This document shows, piece after piece, positions 7,893 to 16,200 of a DNA stretch of 64,000 bases; the first letter of the stretch is position 1; every line of letters begins with the position of its first letter. Source of the stretch: JACCTU01 sp963769665 (GTDB taxonomy: Bacteria; Actinomycetota; Thermoleophilia; Gaiellales; Gaiellaceae); NCBI GenBank assembly GCA_963769665.1, contig CAVYMQ010000002.1, positions 248,001-312,000 on the forward strand, read 5' to 3'. Below the pieces are notes generated by a model that did no database searches, was not told the origin of the DNA, and worked only from the letters and a program-made list of their open reading frames with translations. The translations under genes and the position numbers were made by a program.

Positions 7893-9683
7893 ATGAGGAA
7901 GCTCACGATCGCCGCGACACTGATCGCTGCGCTACTTGCGGCCGTCGCCACGCTGAGCGCGTCGGCGGCCGGTAAGACGGACGCGGGCGGTCCCAAGATT
8001 CCGCCGCCGGTCACGATCCAGATCCTGAACGTGTCGGACTGGCACGGGAACCTCGACCCGGTCGGGACTCCGGCCCTCGGTGGTGCCTGGAACATCTCGG
8101 CCCGCTGGCAGCAGGATCGCGCGACGCATCCCACGCTGACGCTCACCGCCGGTGACGACTTCGGGGCGACGCCGCCGCTCTCGAGCTTCTTCAACGAGGA
8201 GCCGTCCGTCAAGGCCCAGCGGTTGATGGGGATCCAGGTGGGCGCGCTTGGCAACCACAACTTCGACCGTGGTGTCGGCCACCTACAGCAGATGATCAAC
8301 CTCGCGGGCGCACAGACGAGCTCGAGCGCTCCGGGTCAGCCTTTCCGCTACGTGTCCGCCAATCTGAAGAACCTCGACGCGAACCTGACCGGCGTCGAGC
8401 CGATGCAGTTCTTCAAGGTCGGCGGCCTGAAGGTCGCCGTCATCGGAATCACGAACGAGGAGGCTCCCAACGTCGTGCTGCCGGGCAGCTTCGGGACGAT
8501 CGAGGTGACCGACGGCATCGCGGCCGCGAACAAGTACGCGCGGCACGCCCGGAGGGCTCAGGCGGATGTGGTGCTCGTGATCACGCACAAGGGCATTCGC
8601 AGCTTGTCCGGGGGAGTGCCGTCCGGTGAGTTGATCGACTTCGCCAACGGCCTCGAGCCGGGTCTGGTCGACGTCGTCTTCGGCGACCACACCGACGCGC
8701 AGTTCTCGGGGACGATCAACGGCGTCCTCGTGCACGAGAACCGCAGCTACGGCGGCACGTACGCCAAGACGTTGCTGACCGTGCAGCCCGGCAGAGGCAA
8801 CATTGACGGATCGGTGCTCAGCAAGTCGGTCAGCTTTGTCACGCCGACGCCTCCGAACCCGGGCCTCCAGAACAACAACACTGCTTGTCCGGCTGCCCCG
8901 ACCTTCTGCGACCAGGCGATCGTCGACATGCTGGTGCCGTATCGTCAGCAGCTCGCAGCGCTGCTGGATGGCCAGATCGGCACTGCAAGCGGCATCTTCG
9001 TGCGCGGGGGCAACATCGAGCGTCGGCAGGAGGTCCCGCTCGGAGATCTGGTCGCCGACGGCATGCGCTGGCGCTACGGCACGCAGCTGGCCCTGATGAA
9101 CGGTGGCGGACTCCGGGCACCGATGCCGTCGTGCGGCTATTCGCCGGTGAACACGGCGCTCAAGCGCCCGTGTATCGGCTACGCGGCCGGCACACCGTAC
9201 GACCTCGTGCTCGGCGACGTGTTCAGCGTGCTTCCGTTCGGGAACATCCTGAACACGCGCACCGTGACCGGCGCTCAGCTCTGGCTGGCGCTCGAGCAGG
9301 GTGTGCGCTTCATCAATGCGGACGGCACTGGGCTCGACGGTCGGTTCCCGCAGATCTCGGGGTTCAAGTTCTCGTTCCGCTACGACATCCCGAGTGGCTG
9401 CACGGGAACGCCGACTTCGTCGTGCGTGGTCAACCGGGTGCAGTCGGTCGCACTCTCGGACGGGACCGCGATCCCGAACGACGGCACCACGTACACGATG
9501 GCACTGCCGAACTTCGTCAACCTCGGCGGTGACGGCTACTACATGTTCGCCGACGGCCAGGGCGCGACCCAGGAGCTCGATGCCGTCGTGATGAAGGAGT
9601 ACATGGCCTTCGCAGGGCCGAACTTCGATCCCGCGAGCTACCCGCTCGACCGGATCACGAAGTGCAACGGGCCGTGCCCGTAA
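7893..9683 (+). CDS. secreted 5'-nucleotidase-like metallophosphoesterase, variant metal motif
   Basis: 596 residues with a signal peptide (MRKLTIAATLIAALLAAVAT) nearly matching that of the enzyme at 2854, then a metallophosphoesterase domain and a 5'-nucleotidase C-terminal domain (VFSVLPFGNILNTRTV, NLGGDGYYMF). The motifs differ from the classical set: SDWHGNLD, TAGDDFGATPP, GNHNFDRG instead of GNHEFD, and GDHTDAQ near residue 264 where GHTH is normal. Metal binding or substrate may therefore differ; I recall the GDHTD form in other actinobacterial proteins. The ATG at 7893 is chosen because AGAGGTAGAGGA precedes it and an earlier ATG at 7863 would add ten charged residues before the signal peptide. 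It lies 32 nt after the nuclease gene, so the two are probably cotranscribed. Confidence 0.85.
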   Translation: MRKLTIAATLIAALLAAVATLSASAAGKTDAGGPKIPPPVTIQILNVSDWHGNLDPVGTPALGGAWNISARWQQDRATHPTLTLTAGDDFGATPPLSSFFNEEPSVKAQRLMGIQVGALGNHNFDRGVGHLQQMINLAGAQTSSSAPGQPFRYVSANLKNLDANLTGVEPMQFFKVGGLKVAVIGITNEEAPNVVLPGSFGTIEVTDGIAAANKYARHARRAQADVVLVITHKGIRSLSGGVPSGELIDFANGLEPGLVDVVFGDHTDAQFSGTINGVLVHENRSYGGTYAKTLLTVQPGRGNIDGSVLSKSVSFVTPTPPNPGLQNNNTACPAAPTFCDQAIVDMLVPYRQQLAALLDGQIGTASGIFVRGGNIERRQEVPLGDLVADGMRWRYGTQLALMNGGGLRAPMPSCGYSPVNTALKRPCIGYAAGTPYDLVLGDVFSVLPFGNILNTRTVTGAQLWLALEQGVRFINADGTGLDGRFPQISGFKFSFRYDIPSGCTGTPTSSCVVNRVQSVALSDGTAIPNDGTTYTMALPNFVNLGGDGYYMFADGQGATQELDAVVMKEYMAFAGPNFDPASYPLDRITKCNGPCP

Positions 9684-9709
9684 CGGGCTAGCTCAGAAAC
9701 GTGAACGCC

Positions 9710-9739
9710 GAAAGGCCGGGCCGAAAAGCCCGGCCTTTC
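9710..9739. terminator. bidirectional hairpin terminator between convergent genes
   Basis: A perfect 12-bp stem (GAAAGGCCGGGC with its complement) around a CGAAAA loop. It follows the nucleotidase gene and overlaps the stop codon of the minus-strand gene ending at 9738, so it can end transcription from both sides. Confidence 0.75.
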
Positions 9740-10262
9740 ACGTCTCGTCGGCGCGCAGGAACGGCACCGCCAGCGCCGCGGCGAGCACGATGACGCCGAT
9801 CGCCACCGCCACGATCACGACCCACGTCGGTACGTCCTCGTCTTCGGTCTGCGCCGCCATAGCCGGTGGTCGGTAGCCGAGAAAGCCCACGATCTCGAAC
9901 GGCGCGCCGTCGGCCGTCGCCGGAATCGTCCAGTTGCGGACGAGGCCTTCGCGCTTCGGCGGTGCCTCGGTGGCGCCGATTCGCGGCTCGACCCAGACCT
10001 GTGTGCGCCCGGGCTTGATGCGGACCGTCGGCTGCCCTTCGCCGCCCGGGACGACGATCGTCTTCGGCGTGAGATTCGCGAGCGACAACCGTACGTGTCC
10101 CTCCAGGACCTGGACCAGGACGCCGGGCTGCGACGGCTCGAGGTACGAGACCCGCGCCTGGAAGCCGGAGTGGGAGCCGCCACCGTGCGCCTGGGCGGTT
10201 GCCACCGCGACGCCTCCGGCCGTGGCTAGGACGGCGAGGGTGAGCGAGACGCGAGTCCGCAT
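9738..10262 (-). CDS. secreted, C-terminally membrane-anchored protein of unknown function
   Basis: 174 residues. A signal peptide (TRVSLTLAVLATAGGVAVAT) is followed by a histidine/glycine patch (AHGGGSH), an extracytoplasmic beta-rich domain of about 100 residues, and one transmembrane helix near the C-terminus (WVVIVAVAIGVIVLAAAL) with a short cytoplasmic tail. I do not recognise the family. The frame is open upstream, but those 29 residues are arginine-rich and lie before a clear signal peptide, so the ATG at 10262 is chosen. It is divergent from rpsA; the 65 bp between them hold the rpsA -10. Confidence 0.7.
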   Translation of the reverse strand: MRTRVSLTLAVLATAGGVAVATAQAHGGGSHSGFQARVSYLEPSQPGVLVQVLEGHVRLSLANLTPKTIVVPGGEGQPTVRIKPGRTQVWVEPRIGATEAPPKREGLVRNWTIPATADGAPFEIVGFLGYRPPAMAAQTEDEDVPTWVVIVAVAIGVIVLAAALAVPFLRADET

Positions 10263-10313
10263 GGGCGGCCATGGTGCCACGCGGCGCGCGGCGGACCTGC
10301 TCAGACCTGGGGC

Positions 10314-10319
10314 TATACT
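10314..10319 (+). promoter_or_regulatory. -10 element of rpsA (leaderless type)
   Basis: TATACT lies 8 nt upstream of the GTG at 10328, with no ribosome binding site between. This fixes the rpsA start and implies a leaderless transcript. No good -35 is visible. Confidence 0.6.
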
Positions 10320-10327
10320 TGCTCGCC

Positions 10328-11611
10328 GTGAGCACGACCGAACAGCCAAAACTCGAGGAAGGCGTCTGGACCGAGGGCCCTGACGGGGAGTTGATCCCCG
10401 ACTACGAGTCCACCTTCCCCACGATCACCGAGGGCGAGGTCGTCCACGGCACCGTCGTCCGCGTCGACAAGGACGAGGTGCTCGTCGACATCGGCTACAA
10501 GTCCGAGGGCGTGATCCCGGTCGCCGAGCTCTCGATCCGGCGGTCTGTGAACCCGGCCGACGAGGTCAGCCTGGGCGACGAGATCGACGCGCTCGTCCTG
10601 ACCAAGGAAGACGCCGAGGGCCGCCTGATCCTCTCCAAGAAGCGCGCTCGCTTCGAGCTCGCCTGGAAGAAGATCGAGGGCGCCGCTGAGTCCGGCGAGC
10701 CCGTGCTCGGTCGCGTGATCGAGGTCGTCAAGGGCGGCCTGATCCTCGACCTCGGCGTGCGCGGGTTCCTGCCGGCGTCGCTCGTCGACATCCGGCGCGT
10801 CCAGGACCTCGACGAGTTCATGGGCACAGAGCTCCGAGCAAAGGTGATCGAGCTCAACCGCTCGCGCAACAACGTCGTCCTCTCCCGCCGCGCGGTGCTC
10901 GAGGACGAGCGCAAGGAGCAGCGTCAGCAGATTCTCGACCGTCTCCAGCCCGGTGACGTCGTCGAGGGCCAGATTTCCAACATCGTCGACTTCGGCGCGT
11001 TCGTCGACCTCGACGGCATGGACGGCCTGATCCACATCTCCGAGCTTTCGTGGTCGCACGTGAACCACCCCTCGGAGATGCTCGAGATCGGCCAAACGGT
11101 CAGCGTGAAGGTGCTCGACATCGACCGCGACCGCCAGCGCATCTCGCTCGGCCTCAAGCAGACCCAGAGCGACCCGTGGCAGCAGGTGCTCGAGCAGTAC
11201 AAGGACGGCGACGTCGTCGACGGCAAGGTGACGAAGGTGGTCACGTTCGGCGCGTTCGTCGAGATCCTCCCGGGCGTCGAGGGCCTCGTGCACATCTCCG
11301 AGCTTGCGCAGCACCACGTCGAAAACCCGCGCGAGGTCGTGTCGCAGGGCGACTCCGTCAAGGTCTTGATCCTGGAGGTCGACGGTGAGCGCCGCCGGCT
11401 TTCGCTCTCGCTCAAGCGTGTCGGCGCAGACGGCACCGTCTCCGAGGCGCCGGAGCTCGCCCTGTCCGACGAGGTCTTCACCGAGGCCCGCGCCGCGACC
11501 GCGGAGGCGTACGACCTGCAAGAAGAAGCAGCAGCTCCCGAAGGTGAGCCTGCCGCCCCCGAAGCGGCGGCCCCGGCGGACGACTCCGCCGAGGACGATT
11601 CCGCAGCTTAA
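10328..11611 (+). CDS. rpsA: 30S ribosomal protein S1
   Basis: 427 residues with four S1 RNA-binding repeats, beginning near VVHGTVVRVDKDEVLVDIGY, PVLGRVIEVVKGGLILDLG, VVEGQISNIVDFGAFVDL and VVDGKVTKVVTFGAFVEI, followed by an acidic, alanine/proline-rich tail. It helps bring mRNA to the small ribosomal subunit; four-repeat forms are usual in Actinobacteria, against six in E. coli. The first repeats carry the degenerate sequence typical of ribosome-binding repeats, the last two the canonical FGAFV form. The GTG at 10328 is chosen from the -10 at 10314 and from the homologous N-terminus. coaE overlaps the 3' end. Confidence 0.96.
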   Translation: MSTTEQPKLEEGVWTEGPDGELIPDYESTFPTITEGEVVHGTVVRVDKDEVLVDIGYKSEGVIPVAELSIRRSVNPADEVSLGDEIDALVLTKEDAEGRLILSKKRARFELAWKKIEGAAESGEPVLGRVIEVVKGGLILDLGVRGFLPASLVDIRRVQDLDEFMGTELRAKVIELNRSRNNVVLSRRAVLEDERKEQRQQILDRLQPGDVVEGQISNIVDFGAFVDLDGMDGLIHISELSWSHVNHPSEMLEIGQTVSVKVLDIDRDRQRISLGLKQTQSDPWQQVLEQYKDGDVVDGKVTKVVTFGAFVEILPGVEGLVHISELAQHHVENPREVVSQGDSVKVLILEVDGERRRLSLSLKRVGADGTVSEAPELALSDEVFTEARAATAEAYDLQEEAAAPEGEPAAPEAAAPADDSAEDDSAA

Positions 11612-12164
11612 CGTCGCGATCACCGGCGGGATCGGTGCCGGGAAGAGCGAAGCGCTGCGCGCGTTCGCCCGCCACGGCGCCGCGACGGCGAGCGCAGACG
11701 AGATCGTTCACCGGCTCTACGCGGACCCCGAGGTGCAGCAGTCGCTCGTCGAGCGCTGGGGCGACGACGTGCTCGCCGACGGACAGGTCGATCGAAAGCG
11801 CGTCGGGGAGATCGTCTTCGCCGACAGGGACGAGTTGGCCTGGCTCGAGTCGCTCCTGCACCCGCGCGTCGTGGCCGAGCAGGCGCTCTGGCGCAGCGAA
11901 CAGACCGCAGAGCTCGCCGTCGTCGAGATCCCGCTCCTCTATGAGACCGGAGGCGAGGAGCGCTTCGACGCCGTCGTCGTGATCACCGCGCCGGAGAAGA
12001 CGCGGCGCGGGCGAACCGAGGTGGCGGACGTCACCGAGCGCCAGGGGCGGCTCCTCTCCGACGAGGAGAAGGCCGAGCGCGCCGACTTCGTCTACGTGAA
12101 CGACGGCTCGCTCGAGGAACTCGACGCCTTCGTCCGAAGCGTCGTGCAGCGTCTGGCTCCATGA
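11544..12164 (+). CDS. coaE: dephospho-CoA kinase
   Basis: Phosphorylates dephospho-CoA in the last step of CoA synthesis. The P-loop is ITGGIGAGKS, followed by SADEIVHRLY, LHPRVV, and EIPLLYETG, all typical of CoaE; the lid region (GRTEVADVTERQGRLLSDEE) is more diverged. The start is uncertain. No ATG, GTG, TTG or CTG lies within about 25 codons of the P-loop, where CoaE proteins normally begin. The nearest standard start is the GTG at 11544, inside rpsA, giving 206 residues with a basic, proline-rich extension; an ATT at about 11597 would give a normal length. The 68-nt overlap and shared order with rpsA suggest coupled expression. Confidence 0.88.
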   Translation: MSLPPPKRRPRRTTPPRTIPQLNVAITGGIGAGKSEALRAFARHGAATASADEIVHRLYADPEVQQSLVERWGDDVLADGQVDRKRVGEIVFADRDELAWLESLLHPRVVAEQALWRSEQTAELAVVEIPLLYETGGEERFDAVVVITAPEKTRRGRTEVADVTERQGRLLSDEEKAERADFVYVNDGSLEELDAFVRSVVQRLAP

Positions 12165-12682
12165 CCAGGGTCATGACCTTGTTCTTGCTCGTCGTGGGGC
12201 TCGCCGGAGCGGCGATCTTCTTGAGTGAGCCCGACTGGTACCTCCGCGCGCGTTATCCGCTGCGCTACGAGCACATCGTCCGAGGTCACGCCGAGAACTA
12301 CCGACTCGACCCGGCACTCGTCGCAGCGATGATCTACCAGGAGTCGAGGTTCAAGCCGGAGGCTCGCTCGGAGGCCGGCGCGATCGGGTTGATGCAGCTG
12401 CTGCCCGAGACGGCGAAGGGGATCGCGACTCGCACCGGCGGCTCCGCGTTTCGCGTTGAGGACCTCGACGACCCTGAGATCAACGTCCGCTACGGCTCCT
12501 GGTACCTCCGGCACCTGCTCGACAAGTACGGCTCCGAGGAACGTGCGCTGGCCGCGTACAACGGGGGCCAGGGGAACGAGGACCGCGGCGTCCGCTACGC
12601 CGAGACGCAGCACTACGTCGACCGCGTGCTCGAGCTGCGCGGGATCTACCGCGAGGCGTACGCCTCAGAGCTCGGCGAGTAG
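12161..12682 (+). CDS. membrane-anchored lytic transglycosylase (SLT family)
   Basis: 173 residues. One N-terminal membrane helix (MTLFLLVVGLAGAAIFL) carries an SLT domain on the outer side, with the catalytic glutamate in YQESRF, then GAIGLMQLLPETA and ALAAYNGGQGN. It should cleave the glycan strands of peptidoglycan. Its ATG overlaps the coaE stop by 4 nt (ATGA), so it is the last gene of an rpsA-coaE-slt unit. Its 3' end overlaps the convergent cyclase gene by 18 nt. Confidence 0.9.
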   Translation: MTRVMTLFLLVVGLAGAAIFLSEPDWYLRARYPLRYEHIVRGHAENYRLDPALVAAMIYQESRFKPEARSEAGAIGLMQLLPETAKGIATRTGGSAFRVEDLDDPEINVRYGSWYLRHLLDKYGSEERALAAYNGGQGNEDRGVRYAETQHYVDRVLELRGIYREAYASELGE

Positions 12683-15637
12683 CGCGCGCGCTCGGCCTTC
12701 GGCAACGCTCGCGCCCTTGTCGCGATATGCCTGGAGGGCCGTCTCGAGCGCTGCCGCCGCTTCCGCGCGCCGACCGCCCGCGACGAGGATGAGCGCGCGA
12801 ACCTCGTGTCCTGCCCCGCGGTACTCCCAGAAGTCGGTGGTCGCGGCCACCTCGATCGAGCGGTCGACGACACGCTCGGCGTCCTCGAGCCGGCCGCGTC
12901 GCAGGTGGAGCCGGGCCTCGGCGAGATCGGCGTTGACGATCGTGCCGATGTCTCCCGGTGGACAGAGCTCGCGCGCCGTCAACAGTGACGCCTCGGCCTC
13001 GTCGTCGCGACCGAGCCTGATGAGGCTGTTGGCGAGGTCAGCGGCGACGGTCGACGCGTACGCGTGCTCCCCGAGCTCGGTCAGCTCCTCGAGTCCGGCG
13101 CGCTGGATGCTTGCGGCGAGCTCGTCATCGCCTGCTTGTTCTTCGACGAACCCCTTCGCCATCGAGCTCGCGGCGTAGTGCAGGACGAAACCGGCGTCGA
13201 AGAGTTGCGCGCGGCCTTCCTCGACGAGCTTCCGGCCTTCGGCGAAGTCGCCGCGGATCGCGGCGAGGCGGCCGAGTGCGCGAAGCGCGGTGGCCCGAGC
13301 TCCCACGCCGCTCGTCCCCTTGACGAGCTCGCGAATTTCGGCCTCCGCCGCGTCGACGGGCGTGGGGCCGAACAGCGCGATCGCGCACAGGTTCCCGAGC
13401 GCCTCGTTGACGAGTGACGCGAGGCCTGCCCTCTCTGCGTGCCCGATCGCAGCGCGATACCGCTCGGCGGCCGCGGCGGCGCGGCAGGCCGTCCACTCGA
13501 CATGGCCCTGGACGGTCCGAGCGAGCGCGAGCCCCCGCTCGTCCTCCAGGCGTCCGAACGTCACGACCGACCTGGCGAGCGCGTCGCGACCGGACTCGAG
13601 CGAGCCCCTGCCGCTCATGTGGGCCACCATCGGGTCGAGCACCGTCGCGTAGGTGTTCAGGCGCTCGTCGTCCACCGTCGCCAGCTCGTCGATCCAGACC
13701 CGGCAATCGTCGAATCGAGCGCTCTCCATCAGTGCGAGGACGAGATCCATGGCGAACTCGAGCCGCCCCTGCGAGGCCTGGGAGGGGAGCGTCGTCGCGC
13801 GTTCGAGCAGCCTCTCAGCAGCGGAGTTGTCGCCTCGCCCGAGCGCTCCTCGACCCGCCGTGCCGAGCCGGCGGGCAGCCTGTGCGGCGAGCGCATCGTC
13901 CTCGCGGCCGAGCTCGCGCCGGTAGAGCACGGCCCGTTCGAGGTGGTAGCCGACGATCTCGTCCTGCTCGACGAGCTGGACGTGCTCGTCGATCCAGAAC
14001 GCGAAGCGCTCGTGCAGGTCGGCGCGCGTCTCCTTCGGCAGCGAGTCGTACGCAGCGTCTCGGATCAGGAGATGACGGAACCGGAAGGCGTCGTCGCCCG
14101 GCATTGTCGCGGTCTCCGGCCGGATCAGCTCGTTGCGGATCAGCTTCGCGAGGTGGCCGTCGAGCCCGAGCCGGACCTGGTCGGACGCGAGCTCCGCGAC
14201 CGGCAGGCGGTGAAAGACCTCTCCCTCGACCGAGCCGCGCTCGATCACGGAACGCTCGTCGCCGCCGAGCTGATCGAGCCGCGCCTGGAGGAGCGCCTGG
14301 ATCGTCGGCGGTACGACGACCTCGGAGTCGCCGTTGTCCTGGAGCATCAGCAGCATCTCCTCGACGAACAGCGGGTTGCCTTCGGACGCCTGGAGGATGC
14401 GGCTCCGAGTCGTGCCGAGCAGGTCCTTGCCGCTTAGGAGGTTGTCGATCAACGTCGACGTCTCGTCGGTGCCGAGCGGCTCGAGCAGGAGCGAGGTGGC
14501 GTTCGCCTTTCCGCCGCCCCAGGCGGGGCGGATCTGGAGCAGCTCCGGCCGCGCGACGCACAGGACGAAGATCGGGGCGCCGCGCGACCAGTCCGTGATG
14601 TGCTCGATCAGGTCGAGGAACGTCGGCTCGGCCCACTGGATGTCGTCCCACACCACGACGAGCGGCCGTTCCGCGGCCTCGGCCTCGAGCAGCTTTCGCG
14701 TTGCGACCGCGGCCTCGTTCGGTGAGGGCAGAGCGAGCACGCCCTCGGCATCCGCGCCCAGCTGGAGCAGCACCTCGACGAGCGGCCAGTAGGTGATGCC
14801 CTCGCCGTAGTGGAGGCAGTGGCCGCGCACGATCCGCGCCCGATCCACGGTCTCGCGGATGAACTCCTCGACGAGCCGCGACTTGCCGACTCCCGCGGCC
14901 CCGAGCAGCGTGAACAGGTACGACGAGCGCTGCGAGACCACGTTGTCGAAGTCGTCGCGCAGCCGTTGGAGCTCGCGCTCGCGACCGACGATCGGCGAGT
15001 CGAGTCGTCGCACGAGGCCGGCGGACTCCGAATCGATGTGGAGCAGCCGATAGGCCGCGACGGGAGCACTCTTGCCCTTGAGGTCGAGCTCGACGGGCTC
15101 GACCTGCACCGCGTCCCGGACGAGCTGGTGCGTTTCCTGCCCGATCAGGATCTCACCCGGCTCCGCGTTCTGCTCGAGCCGCGCCGCGACGTTGACGGCG
15201 TCGCCCGTGACGAGTGCATCGCCCTCCCCGGCGACGACCTCGCCCGTGTTGACCCCGATCCGAGCCTGCAGCCCGATCGTCGCGACGGCAGTCCGCAGCT
15301 CGACCGCTGCGCGCACGGCCCGGAGCGCGTCGTCCTCGTGCGCCTGGGGGACGCCGAAGACCGCCATCACGGCGTCGCCGATGAACTTCTCGACCGTACC
15401 GCCGTGCCGCTCGAGGCTCCCGCGTGCATCCTCGAAGTAGCGGCGCATCGTCGCCCGCACGCTCTCGGGGTCGAGCCGCTCCCCGAGCGCAGTCGAGCCC
15501 GTCAGGTCGCAGAACACGACCGTGACGGTCTTTCTGACCTCGCGGGGCGCTTCGGCCTCCTCGAGCGGGGCGCCGCAGGCGCCGCAGAACCTGAACCCCT
15601 CTGGATTTTCCTGGCCGCAGCGTGCGCAAGCCCTCAT
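12665..15637 (-). CDS. adenylate/guanylate cyclase - AAA ATPase - TPR regulator
   Basis: 990 residues. An N-terminal zinc ribbon (CARCGQ, FCGACGAP) is followed by a class III cyclase domain, residues about 35-200. It keeps both metal aspartates (VVFCDLTGST and FIGDAVMAVFG), a base-contacting lysine (GTVEKFIGD) and the N/R pair (VNVAARLE), so it is probably active; ATP is the more likely substrate. An ATPase module starts near residue 215 (P-loop GAAGVGKS, Walker B LVVVWDDIQWAE), and the C-terminal half is TPR-like helical repeats. No DNA-binding domain is visible, unlike MalT/LuxR relatives. It lies between the convergent slt gene and the divergent ribbon-helix-helix gene, as a single gene with its own promoter. 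Confidence 0.9.
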   Translation of the reverse strand: MRACARCGQENPEGFRFCGACGAPLEEAEAPREVRKTVTVVFCDLTGSTALGERLDPESVRATMRRYFEDARGSLERHGGTVEKFIGDAVMAVFGVPQAHEDDALRAVRAAVELRTAVATIGLQARIGVNTGEVVAGEGDALVTGDAVNVAARLEQNAEPGEILIGQETHQLVRDAVQVEPVELDLKGKSAPVAAYRLLHIDSESAGLVRRLDSPIVGRERELQRLRDDFDNVVSQRSSYLFTLLGAAGVGKSRLVEEFIRETVDRARIVRGHCLHYGEGITYWPLVEVLLQLGADAEGVLALPSPNEAAVATRKLLEAEAAERPLVVVWDDIQWAEPTFLDLIEHITDWSRGAPIFVLCVARPELLQIRPAWGGGKANATSLLLEPLGTDETSTLIDNLLSGKDLLGTTRSRILQASEGNPLFVEEMLLMLQDNGDSEVVVPPTIQALLQARLDQLGGDERSVIERGSVEGEVFHRLPVAELASDQVRLGLDGHLAKLIRNELIRPETATMPGDDAFRFRHLLIRDAAYDSLPKETRADLHERFAFWIDEHVQLVEQDEIVGYHLERAVLYRRELGREDDALAAQAARRLGTAGRGALGRGDNSAAERLLERATTLPSQASQGRLEFAMDLVLALMESARFDDCRVWIDELATVDDERLNTYATVLDPMVAHMSGRGSLESGRDALARSVVTFGRLEDERGLALARTVQGHVEWTACRAAAAAERYRAAIGHAERAGLASLVNEALGNLCAIALFGPTPVDAAEAEIRELVKGTSGVGARATALRALGRLAAIRGDFAEGRKLVEEGRAQLFDAGFVLHYAASSMAKGFVEEQAGDDELAASIQRAGLEELTELGEHAYASTVAADLANSLIRLGRDDEAEASLLTARELCPPGDIGTIVNADLAEARLHLRRGRLEDAERVVDRSIEVAATTDFWEYRGAGHEVRALILVAGGRRAEAAAALETALQAYRDKGASVAEGRARALLAEL

Positions 15638-15645
15638 TCCTCCTG

Positions 15646-15674
15646 AGCCTAGGTCGCCCCGCAGACGGTTTCAA
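15646..15674 (-). promoter_or_regulatory. promoter of the cyclase gene
   Basis: On the minus strand TTGAAA (15674-15669), 17 bp, TAGGCT (15651-15646), ending 8 nt before the ATG at 15637. The AGGAGG one base before the ATG is too close to work normally, so the transcript is probably leaderless or nearly so. Confidence 0.6.
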
Positions 15675-15694
15675 TCAAGACGTCCGAGTGACAC

Positions 15695-15723
15695 TTGACA
15701 GACGCCACTAGTGATGTCATAGT
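15695..15723 (+). promoter_or_regulatory. promoter of the ribbon-helix-helix/DUF4097/MFS operon
   Basis: A perfect -35 TTGACA (15695-15700), 17 bp, and CATAGT (15718-15723), ending 6 nt before the ATG at 15730. It is one of the best promoters in the window, divergent from the cyclase promoter about 20 bp away. Confidence 0.65.
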
Positions 15724-15731
15724 GACGTCAT
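15710..15731. repeat. two tandem 11-bp repeats AGTGAYGTCAT (operator candidate)
   Basis: AGTGATGTCAT (15710-15720) is followed at once by AGTGACGTCAT (15721-15731). The pair covers the -10 and reaches into the ATG. The first copy also forms an imperfect dyad with GACGCCACT just upstream. Repeats one helical turn apart are what cooperative ribbon-helix-helix dimers bind, and the gene starting here encodes such a domain, so autorepression is a reasonable inference. Confidence 0.6.
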
Positions 15732-16188
15732 GCAGATGGCACAGTTTCTCGAATCGCTCGAGACCGACCTGGACCGGATCGCCGCCGTCGGCGACGACAC
15801 GGTCGCCCAGGCCGCTGCCCGCCTGAGCCAGGCAATTCGTGGCTCGGCCGGGATGCGCCTCCTGGAGGCGCTCGGCGAGGCCGCCGTCGAGATCTCGGCC
15901 CAGCTCCCCGAGGGGCACGTCGAGGTCCGGATGAGCGGCCAGGACCCGAACTTCGTCTTCGTCGAGGAGGAGCCGCAGCCGACCGCTCAGCCCTCCGCTG
16001 AGGACGAGGCGTCCGCCCGAATCACCCTGCGCCTGCCCGAGGGGCTCAAGGCCGGCATCGAGGCCGCTGCGTCACGCGAAGGGGTCTCCGTCAACGCCTG
16101 GCTCGTGCGTGCACTCACGCGCGAGGTATCGGCACCCGTCCGCGGTCCCCGTGTGGGGAGCCGCCTGACCGGGTTCGCCAAGAGCTGA
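15730..16188 (+). CDS. HicB/Arc-type ribbon-helix-helix protein
   Basis: 152 residues. The N-terminal 80 residues are mostly helical with no family I can name. After an acidic linker, residues about 96-133 (ITLRLPEGLKAGIEAAASRE then GVSVNAWLVRALTREV) match the Arc/HicB ribbon-helix-helix fold: one beta strand and two helices that pair in a DNA-binding dimer. No HicA-like toxin lies beside it, so it is more likely a regulator than an antitoxin. It heads an operon with a 34-residue protein, a DUF4097 protein and MFS transporters. I recall a HicB-type gene upstream of DUF4097 in Streptomyces, so the pairing is probably conserved. Confidence 0.8.
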   Translation: MQMAQFLESLETDLDRIAAVGDDTVAQAAARLSQAIRGSAGMRLLEALGEAAVEISAQLPEGHVEVRMSGQDPNFVFVEEEPQPTAQPSAEDEASARITLRLPEGLKAGIEAAASREGVSVNAWLVRALTREVSAPVRGPRVGSRLTGFAKS

Positions 16189-16200
16189 AAGGAGCTCGCG

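Noticed and set aside
13414..14598. Plus-strand frame of 394 codons within the cyclase gene
   Set aside because: Arginine/serine-rich shadow of the minus-strand cyclase coding sequence with no domain or ribosome binding site.
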